Assembly: GCA_021464245.1 (NCBI GenBank)
Contig: JADCRB010000026.1
Span: 4,563,769-4,627,768, forward strand
Origin: Carallia brachiata
Lineage: Eukaryota > Streptophyta > Magnoliopsida > Malpighiales > Rhizophoraceae
DNA: 64,000 nucleotides
Reading direction: 5' to 3'
Part shown: one piece after another, positions 56,753 to 64,000 of the stretch
How positions within the stretch are numbered: the first letter of the stretch is position 1
How the letters are laid out: each line of letters opens with the position of its first letter
Notes under the pieces: model-generated
What the model was told of the DNA's origin: nothing
What the model saw: only the letters and a program-made list of their open reading frames with translations
The model's database searches: none
Position numbers and translations under genes: made by a program

Positions 56753-59700
56753 AACATATCTCCGTTCATCTAGCTTAGTTCTACAATTGCAAAATGTTAG
56801 CCATTATGTTCTGATTTGGAATAAAAAAAAAAACCTGGGTTTGCTTGCTTTCCCCCTGGCAATCTTCCTCGCTTGACTGGTAACTTCCATGGAATTTACA
56901 AAATTTCTTGATTTAATCGTCATAAACGTTGTCCTATTACATAGAATGATGTTGACATTGCTGGTTGTTTGTGCATTATTCAAAGGTTAAAAAATTATCT
57001 TGGCCGACTTTATGACCTTAAGATCATAATGGTGACTAATGACCCATTTGGCATGGCGTCCATTATTATTCGCTTGCGCACATTTGCATTATTTTTCCCG
57101 GTGTAGTTTGTTCACGAGAGGTGGTTTCCAAAAAATTGAAAAAACGCAATTATTTATTTTTTAGCATAATTATATTTAAAAAATACAAAATAAAAATTTA
57201 AAATTAGATGTGTGTTATTTTAAATTTTAAAATATAAATTGCACATATGATAGTTAAAAATAAAATTTTTTTATTCAAAAAAAGTTTCTTAAAAATATTT
57301 AATACGATTACGATTGTATTTTTTTTGTCTGCAAACTCTATCCGGATCAACCATCCGAGCCAATCTTTACCCTATTTGTCCTTATACATTAGCCCCGTAA
57401 AATTAAATTAAAACCGTAGAAATTGTTTTCTCCGTCTTTGGTGCACGTCATGTCATAATTTCTATCCTCTCGTCTGTTTCTTTGTAACGTGTTAGCATCG
57501 TTATAGGCGACAATGAAGATGCTTCACAATTTTTAACGATTAAGTGTTGTCATGATATGAGATATCGACTTCTTTGTCTGTCCCACGATAATTTATTCAG
57601 ACCAAAATTAACTCAAAATTTTGTATTAACAGAATTCAGCAGTTTAGCTCTTGGTGGACGAGGTCACACAACCCCCCCCCCCCCCCCCAAAAAAAAGCAA
57701 TTAGCGACTGAAAAAAAGTTGCCTAAAGTGAGTTTTTAGTTGCAAACTCTATTTGTAACTTAAAAAAATCGTCGTGAGAGTAATCGCAGATTGATTTGGT
57801 GACTAAAAATGAGAATAGTCTCCAATAGTTAAAAATTTTACGTCCATCTTATTTAATAGTCAAAAACTTCGGAAACATTTTGCTTGATGGTAGAATGGTC
57901 TTATGCATTAGCGAGTACTTTCTAAAGTTGGACGCTAAAAGTGGAGTCATACGGCATTCATATAGGATTTATCAGTGACGAAATTGGAGCCCTAATCTTC
58001 GTGCTCATCAAAATTAATCGTTTGATTATTAGTATGAGTAACATTTTTCTTCTCCATATGGTTGCTCTCAAAATTAAAGGCGCCACCCCCTCATTAAATG
58101 GAGAGGTTATCTATGTATATACATATATATAACCTGCGTGTATTTCATTAGGCTCAGGAAATATAAAATATTTTTCTGAATTAAAAATTCAAAATGTATG
58201 GCATTTATGTTTGTTGCTAGCTACCACCCTCGGATACTTGATTTTGACAAGCAGCGAGCAATAACCCATGCTGTTGTCATCGAGGCAATTATTGGTGGGT
58301 GGCGCAATGTAGTGATATTAAAGATGTAATTACTAGAATAAAGGTACTCTTTGCTTCGTTTATGAAAATATAATATATCTGGAATCCGTCATACTATTTT
58401 ATAAGAAAAAAACAATCAATCCGCTGTGATATATAAATTAAGAAACATAACTGAAAAATAAAATAAAATCACGACTATATTCATTTTACCAATTAAATTG
58501 GCTATTAAATGAAATTAACTCGTACATCTACAGTCAAATTTGGAGTACATAATCATGTTGAATCTCATTGTCAAGCACATCTTCATAAGATGGGACACGG
58601 GAAAGACAAGCACTTGCAGTTATATGAACGGTTTAAGTTGCTAAAGACGATGGGAAATGCGGCGGAATCAAGGACATCTATCCTTCAAAAATAATAATAA
58701 TAAGATTTTGTATAATATGTTTAATGAAATACATAATTAATTTAATTATATGTAATAATTTATTTTTTAAATTTTTAAATTTAATATATCTTTTATAATT
58801 TAATAATTTAATTATTATTTACCGTTTTATACATGCATGCGCGACCAACAAATTTGCCAAAAAAAAAGCTTTAAAAAAAGGAATCAAGGATCCCAATGCC
58901 ACGGATATGATGAGCCCACCACGTTCGTTCCCGTGTACTTCTTTAAAGAGGCCGCAGTACCGTACCACCCGCCTCTTGCCCTGTAGCAGTCCATTTGGTA
59001 TATGTTTGTTTGAGTCAAAGGTTTTGAGGATTGGTAATCCACTATGAATCAATCATACTCAAAAACAAAAAAAAAACAAAAAAAAAAGGGCCGCAATACC
59101 GTACTTGGTGCTCACCAATCACTGTTTGAAACTCAGACATGATGTTAATTAATGCAACCAACTGAATTTCTGACCATAAAGCATGACAAGATTTTAGATA
59201 AAAAAATTGTGAAGCTTACTCCATGAACACGTTTTTAATGTCCACATGTATGCATGTGCTCCCCAGATATCTAAATGCCTATGTTAATGTGGGTCTCAAT
59301 TAGTTTAACTAATTGGTAAACTTTGGGTGCCTAAGTCCAGAGACCAAATTTTCTATAATTATCTCCATCTAAAACAATTTATGAAAAAAGAAATCATTTG
59401 CAATTATGTAGTTCATGATATATTGCATCTCTGTTGGAGAAAATAAAAATTGCAGTCGAAATGTCTGTAAGATGCAAAGAAATTGATTAAATGTGCATAA
59501 TCTCAAAGAATTGCTCTATAGCATAGCTCGATCTTGGAAGAAAAAAGAATAATAAAAGAACCTGAAGTGCGATAATTGGGTCGACCTTAGGATTCCGACG
59601 CTGAAGTGGCTCACCGATGAAGTATGTACGAAGAAAGAAGAAAGAGAAATCTCCATTTATCTCTAAAGATGAATTTAAAATAATGGGTTTCGATGGCCTT

Positions 59701-60414
59701 GCGAGGTTGCAAATAATCTGTTGAAATTTGTTGAACTTGTAAATTTACTTTTTATAAATTTAGTGTAAATAATTTGACTATTCAACTTATTTTGTATCAT
59801 AATTCAACATAATTTTTTGGAACTAGTCAGTAGGATTCGATATCAACTAACATGAGTCCTCATAAATAATGAACCCACATGGTACCAAACCGACTATGTA
59901 AAATTTAAGAAGTGTCAGTCAAATTGACGAGCAAAAGAACAAGACATCTTTTAAGGTGGGTTAATGAAAAGGCCCACTATTGGAAGATAAAGTGTCGTAT
60001 AGTCCCCTTCCCTACCATGGGGTAAATTTCAACAATAAGTCAATGTCTTGCGTTGAGACTTAAAAAAATATTTTTACACGAGAAAAGTTAAATAGACATA
60101 TAATGGTAGAATTAAAGTTGACATGTAAAAATTTAGATCTTTAGATTATGAAAAATATATTAAATTAAAAAAGTTGTTGCGATTTTTGGGTGTGCTATAA
60201 ATTGTATAGCTGTATAGTGATTATTTTTTTATAATGAGTGGTCCTTAGTTTTTAATAATGAGGACCACTTATCCAAACAATTAGGGGGCAACTGGGAAAA
60301 AGAAAAGGGCAAAAAACAGAGAGCCCAAAATCAGTTCGCCGGGTTCATTAAGCGTGGGGGCTATATCAGGAGTTGGCTCAAAGACGGAACAAACGAGCAG
60401 ACGTTATTAATGCT

Positions 60415-60555
60415 CCATCCAATAACGGACTATTGGGCTGATGAAGGCCCATTTTCAATGAGCACAGAAATGTGTGGGCACGTGGTGGACCACATCCAAT
60501 AATGGACTATGAACCTAGTATATACTTATTAATTTTCAATGAGCACAGGTGCGTG
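60415..60555 (+). repeat. Imperfect tandem duplication
   Basis: CATCCAATAACGGACTAT ... TTTTCAATGAGCACAGA recurs as CATCCAATAATGGACTAT ... TTTTCAATGAGCACAGG with a period of about 78 bp. Noncoding. Confidence 0.7.
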
Positions 60556-61282
60556 TTATTCCCATTTGGCACGCTTATTTATTTGGGTTAGCAAAAAGAC
60601 AAATTATCAATCATATACATAGTTTTATAAATTTAATCTAGCTTTAACAAAAAAAAAATTTATTGATCAACAACAATGTGCCTCTAATCGATAATAACAT
60701 GCATGCAATTAATAAATTTATTTGACGTTCACCTTTTTCCTTTCCTAATCATTGAGCTACTAGCTCTAATAAATAAAAATAATAATAAATAAATTTATTA
60801 GGCAGCCAAATAGGCAGACCAAATATGATAATCAACATTTTCCTTTTTTTTTTCTTTTTTGGCTTATCCACCCAAATCGTTTCAACTCACTCAAACTCGC
60901 AGAGAATTATTTGCACACAAATCATGTCAGCATGCATCTAATTTCACTTGTTAAAAAATCCGAACATATAGCCAACGAAAGCACTTATCACAGATGTTAC
61001 TTGTAATTAGAAAACTATAGAAAAGTTAGTGCCGCGAGAATTTTGTTGAAATAAAGTGTATATACTGTAATAAATTTTGAATTTTAAGTAATAATTTTTA
61101 TATTTTATATAATAAAAATCTTATCACTTTATTTTTTTTATTACTTAAAATATAAATATTATTATTTAAAATTAAAAGTAAGTATATTATCTACACTTTC
61201 TTTGTACAATTCCTCGGATATAAATTCGAGCTCGAAAAATATATGCTTCTCCTCACTCACGGTAAAAGGGTCTTATCTACAG

Positions 61283-61517
61283 CTCCAACGGTTAAAATTA
61301 ATGTAGATGGATGTGCTAAAGGCTCTCCAGGACTTGCTCAATATGGGGGTTGTGCGCAATGAATGTGATAGATGGATATACGGTTTCTCTGGTTCCTGCA
61401 CTAACTCAGACAGCTTTGGGTGCAGAATTGAATGCAATTTATGTCGCCTTACGGACTGCCTGGAGCATGGGGTTTCGCAAGATTATCATTGAATCAAACT
61501 CTATCCTTGTGCTTTAA
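61283..61517 (+). pseudogene. RNase H-like (RVT_3) domain fragment
   Basis: Split over frames with at least two shifts. The segments are VKINVDGCAKGSPGLA, then GVVRNECDRWIYGFSG, then AELNAIYVALRTAWSMGF and KIIIESNSILVL before a stop. The order of DG, GG-VRN, AEL and ESNS (catalytic Asp, Glu and Asp positions, the last here Asn) matches plant RNase H-like domains found at the end of LINE-type polyproteins and in derived host genes. No reverse transcriptase lies upstream, so it is a dead fragment. Confidence 0.75.
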
Positions 61518-61799
61518 AATATCAGAAAGATTTTTTGAAATTTAGATTATTAAAAATATTATTATTAAGTGTCAGTACTTTTTATAATTTGTTTTTATAA
61601 CGTAAACTACAGTTAGAAGAAAATTATTATACAAATTTTATGATTAATTTAAATTATATAAATTAAGTTTTACTGGTACTCTGAAATTCTCTGTTTCAAG
61701 ATATAAAAGATCTTCTGCACACTGATATTACATGCTTGAGTTGTCTTCAGGGTACCTGACGTTAATATTTTAATTTGATGTTTATTTTTTTTAATGCAC

Positions 61800-62155
61800 T
61801 TATAATTTGTTTGAATCGTGAGATTTTGGTATGAAAAAAAGTTGTGAAAAAAATTATAAGAAAGCTGACTAAAAAAAATTATAAGAAAAAAAACTGTGAG
61901 AAAATAATGAAAAAATAAAATTTATATTTAAATTGTATAAGAAAATTGTAAGAAAAAAAGTGTATGGATAAAATTACAAAAATACTCTCATAAATAATTG
62001 AATGTTTAGTTAAAATTAAAAAAAATAAGATTGAGGTTATTTTAATTATTATATTTTTAATTTTTTTAAAAAAATTAGATTTCATTACTTTATACGTTTC
62101 CAATTTTCTTTTCCTTTTCTAACTCATTTCTCACATTTCCCAAACAATAAAATTT
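61800..62155. mobile_element. AT-rich MITE-like segment
   Basis: The left end ATTTGTTTGAATCGTGAGA and right end (reverse complement ATTGTTTGGGAAATGTGAGA) are loose inverted repeats around an A-rich interior with AATTATAAGAAA repeats. No target duplication was resolved. Confidence 0.4.
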
Positions 62156-62979
62156 GCCTTGGGATGTGAAATTTTCTTTCATTTTTTTTTCTCACGCAGA
62201 TTCAAACAGAGGATTAGTATAAAAAGAAAAGGGTTCTCGTCAATTTTTTATGTTGTATTGTATGTGAATTTTAACTCATTTACGTATAATATATTTTTTA
62301 AAAATTTATTTAAAATTCGTGAAATTTTGTACACGTCAACCTTACTTGTCTTTCTCTCTCCCTTGTCGCTCTCGCATTTATCTCTTCCCATCGGCTACCA
62401 TTATGCCCGATTTGCCAATTGCCAATGCTTCAGGTTGTACTGGAGGCCATGTGCTTGCTGTCCTACTTTTCTCCTCATATAGACCCCGTAGGCAGTTTGA
62501 TGGAACGAAAATACTTTATGGACGATGGCAATTACAATTAAAAAAAATAAATTTAACTTCACAAAAATAATTTAAAATAATAAAAAATAATTTAAATTAT
62601 TAAATAATTAAATTTATAAAAAATAGATTAATTTTAAATACCATTAAATGATATTATATTACTATTTAAACATAATCATGCATTTTTGGCAATAAAAACA
62701 TATTCTTTGTACTTAGTTGTTGTTGGGAAATTTCATAAAAACAAAAAATAATAATAACAAAAACCCTTTTTTTTTCAGACACAGATAACAAAAACTCATT
62801 TGTTGAGAAAGACGGGACTATGAGCATGCTTGGAAGTGCATTGATATATACTAATATATACACAACAAACTTTCCTTAAAATTTGTGAGAGTAATATAAA
62901 TTTCAGTTCATATATACTAAACAATTTAAACATTATAATTTCATACGCTTATTTTAAAATATATACAAAAGAGAGATGA

Positions 62980-63230
62980 ATAACTATGTGAGGTGGTAGT
63001 CTAATAGTGATTCTATACACTTTTTCTTCCATCGACTTAAGTTTGAATCTTCTTACCGTCGCTCCCCCGCGAATAAATAAAAATTTATATTGAGATACAA
63101 TATTAAGTTTTAAATTCATTAATACTAAAATTAGATTTAAGAAAATTCTATTATAATTTAACAATACTTAAGTGATGGACTCTCCTTAAAAAAGGTGAGC
63201 TCATCATAGACTCATAGTCATAATATAGCT
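62980..63230 (+). mobile_element. Degenerate SINE-like copy (family A)
   Basis: GTGAGGTGGTAGTCTAATAG (A-box region), AAGTTTGAATCTT (degenerate B-box, about 63039-63051), then GTCGCTCCCCCGCG and AATACTTAAGTGATGGACTCT, the last shared with the copy at 50920-51170. Confidence 0.5.
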
Positions 63231-64000
63231 ATAAAATAGAGTTATAATTAATTTATCAACATCATTGTGTAATTTATTTTAAATAATATTTAAATAATAA
63301 CACCGTTTTATTCAATTAAATCTAACAATTCTTTAATTTTTTTTGTTTTCTTTTGGAATTAACTATTCAACAATTTTATAGTGATTCAATTGCATTGACT
63401 TGAATATTAGCTTTATTGATTTAAGTGACTGAAGTTTAGTTTTTCTTTGATTAAGATTTTAAATTTGAGTTTTATGTATGAAAAAATAGGTGCTGAAATA
63501 ATAAATTCTTTTTAACTCAAATTAGATTAATTAAAATCTAATATAATTTTCTAATACTAAATTTTAGAACAAAAAAAAGTTCTTTAAAGCTTCTCCAGAG
63601 AAACTTTTTTTTTTTTTTTTCTGGTAGTTTACTTAGTTCGTTCAGCACATATATCCTTCCCTTTTGTCTTCCTTACATTTGTTTGTCTCTTCGTACACCA
63701 AAAAATTTTGTCTCATTATGCAAGGTAAATTTTTTCGACATATATCATGTAAACTAAATTAATTTGAGGCGCTTTTTTATGAAAAAAAATGTCCATAACG
63801 AATTTTCTACACATTTTTTTTCTTGGTTCTCATCGATAAGGATATTATAACACAAAAGAATGGATAATTAATTACTATTTTAATTAAAACCCACTCATGT
63901 AATCATGTCCTTATACTATTATACGCATATATGACGATTCGGACGGTTTTTTTTGAGTAATTATGCATTTTCAAAAAAAAAATGTTAGTGTCTCGAGTGT

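Larger units (their letters stand above)
56102..64000. other. Gene-poor, AT-rich, repeat-rich right flank
   Basis: These 7.9 kb have no intact gene. They contain a SINE with target duplication (56557-56752), a poly-C run (about 57674-57688), LTR-like debris (about 59560-59640, GGGTCGACCTTAGGATTCCGACG), an imperfect ~78-bp-spaced direct repeat (about 60415-60555), an RNase H fragment (61283-61517), a MITE-like segment (about 61800-62155) and a SINE-like copy (about 62980-63230). A 61-codon open frame at 58509-58694 and a short frame at 62402-62510 are unrecognised. Confidence 0.5.

Noticed and set aside
1..64000. CRISPR arrays, operons, rRNA
   Set aside because: None present. The window is plant nuclear DNA with introns; the tandem repeats seen are microsatellites or two-copy duplications.

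Overview
The window is nuclear DNA from a flowering plant, most likely a woody eudicot. Its genes carry GT-AG introns and encode plant-only families. The DNA between genes is very AT-rich and full of short non-autonomous transposons, plant-type SINEs and LTR remnants. I cannot name the species. The UGT84-type glucosyltransferase looks closest to rosid (for example Sapindales) enzymes, but that is recollection, not a search.

Layout. The left half (about 2-38.6 kb) is gene-bearing. It holds a two-exon LRR receptor-like (pseudo)kinase (1972-5847, -), the chloroplast envelope protein TIC21/PIC1 (11388-14379, +, four exons), a reticulon-like RTNLB protein (16596-17639, -, five exons), an intronless R2R3-MYB of the subgroup-22 type (19205-19912, +), an UNC-50 family Golgi membrane protein (20922-24871, +, ten exons, one exon carrying a 1-nt frameshift), a cinnamyl alcohol dehydrogenase (28897-30877, +, five exons) and an RluA-type organellar RNA pseudouridine synthase (35230-38641, -, nine exons). 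I rebuilt the exon-intron models by hand from splice sites, reading frame and remembered family sequences. The exon lengths sum to whole codons in every multi-exon gene except UNC-50.

The right half (about 38.7-64 kb) is mostly mobile DNA. A 2.8-kb Pack-MULE-like element (43826-46660) has long terminal inverted repeats and a perfect 9-bp target duplication. It carries a captured, degenerate TXNDC9 (thioredoxin-domain protein 9) gene fragment with a Tourist-like element nested in it. Directly after it lies a non-autonomous gypsy-like LTR retrotransposon (46867-50325, - orientation) with an initiator-Met PBS and a polypurine tract. Further on are a small Mutator-type MITE with a 9-bp duplication (51612-51942), SINEs, other MITEs and a degenerate RNase H fragment. 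The only gene there is a UGT84A-like glucosyltransferase (54640-56101, +), broken by one extra base.

Gene context. From memory of Arabidopsis gene order, the neighbours here match three separate Arabidopsis blocks: UNC-50/RTNLB10/TIC21, RTNLB11/CAD4/pseudouridine synthase, and LRR-RLK/MYB70-73. The window may therefore keep an ancestral arrangement that was split and thinned in Arabidopsis. CAD and the UGT84A-like enzyme both act in phenylpropanoid metabolism but lie 24 kb apart, with unrelated genes and transposons between them, so I do not call a biosynthetic cluster. The two single-base frameshifts may be assembly errors and should be checked before either gene is called a pseudogene.
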